From positions 1 to 5,642 of the forward strand of contig JAQUSA010000074.1 in the NCBI GenBank assembly GCA_028715315.1: a DNA stretch of 5,642 nucleotides, written 5' to 3'. This DNA comes from Candidatus Omnitrophota bacterium (GTDB lineage Bacteria > Omnitrophota > Gorgyraeia > Pluralincolimonadales > Pluralincolimonadaceae). This document shows, in pieces, positions 5,421 through 5,642 of the stretch (position 1 is the first letter of the stretch; each line of letters begins with the position of its first letter). The position numbers were made by a program, and so were the translations under genes. The notes beneath the pieces are model-generated. The model was given only the letters and a program-made list of their open reading frames with translations, searched no databases and was not told the DNA's origin.

Positions 5421-5642
5421 AGCTCGCGATAGGGCTTGCCGCTATCGCAAAGGGCAGGACGAGCCCGAACCCCTGCGTGGGCGCGGTGGTCGTCAAGGGC
5501 GGCAAAATAATCGGTAAAGGATATCATAAGTTCGCGGGAGGCCCGCACGCCGAAGTATACGCGCTTCGTAAGGCGGGCAAGAAAGCGAGGGGCGCGACCT
5601 TGTACGTTTCGCTCGAACCCTGCGTGCACTATGGCAGGACGC
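5393..5642 (+). CDS. ribD: RibD deaminase/reductase, N-terminal part (3' truncated)
   Basis: The frame stays open to the right edge, giving 83 residues. They match the N-terminal cytidine deaminase-like domain of RibD, which removes the amino group from the pyrimidine made by RibA; the C-terminal reductase domain would lie outside. Motifs: GRTSPNPCVGAVVVKGGKIIGKGYH (21-45), PHAEVYAL (51-58) with zinc ligand H52 and catalytic E54, and ATLYVSLEPCVHYGRT (68-83) with zinc cysteine C77. The second cysteine of the PCxxxGRTPPC motif falls just beyond the window. The ATG at 5393 has GAAGGG at 5379-5384, eight bases upstream. No other in-frame ATG is visible, so the 28-nt overlap with the PHP gene seems real. 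A deaminase-only protein cannot be excluded from this fragment. Confidence 0.93.
   Translation, partial: MRNEDKKYIKLAIGLAAIAKGRTSPNPCVGAVVVKGGKIIGKGYHKFAGGPHAEVYALRKAGKKARGATLYVSLEPCVHYGRT

Overview
The window reads as ordinary chromosomal DNA of a GC-moderate bacterium. It has densely packed genes, Shine-Dalgarno sites in front of most of them, and heavy use of AGG/AGA arginine and ATA isoleucine codons in all genes. That codon habit, with the gene content, is compatible with an uncultivated lineage such as Omnitrophota or another PVC-related group. This is a low-confidence impression, because no marker gene here settles taxonomy. I see no mobile elements, CRISPR, tRNA or rRNA.

Layout. (1) 1-986, + strand: the C-terminal part of a chromosome-condensation SMC ATPase, cut by the window edge. 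(2) 1013-2182, - strand: a GAF-GGDEF diguanylate cyclase, tail-to-tail with smc and separated from it by 26 bp. (3) 2183-2477: a regulatory region. It holds two divergent sigma70-type promoters whose -35 boxes form an inverted repeat, then an FMN riboswitch (RFN element), a small possible pause hairpin and an intrinsic terminator. (4) 2478-5642, + strand: a riboflavin operon, ribBA - ribH - nusB - PHP phosphoesterase - ribD (cut by the right edge). Its genes are 1 to 37 nt apart or overlap by 17 and 28 nt.

How it works together. RibBA makes both precursors of riboflavin: the pyrimidine from GTP and the four-carbon unit from ribulose 5-phosphate. RibD deaminates and reduces the pyrimidine. RibH joins the two branches to form lumazine. 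Riboflavin synthase (ribE) is not seen and may lie downstream. The FMN riboswitch should stop transcription before ribBA when FMN is plentiful. The 5' arm of its terminator is complementary to the 5' strand of aptamer helix P1, which gives a simple switch between antiterminated and terminated states.

Most interesting points: a PHP-family phosphoesterase embedded in the FMN-controlled operon, a possible supplier of the pathway's elusive dephosphorylation step; the diguanylate cyclase gene, predicted to be leaderless or nearly so; and the back-to-back promoters, which probably cannot both be occupied at once. I found no wholly new system.
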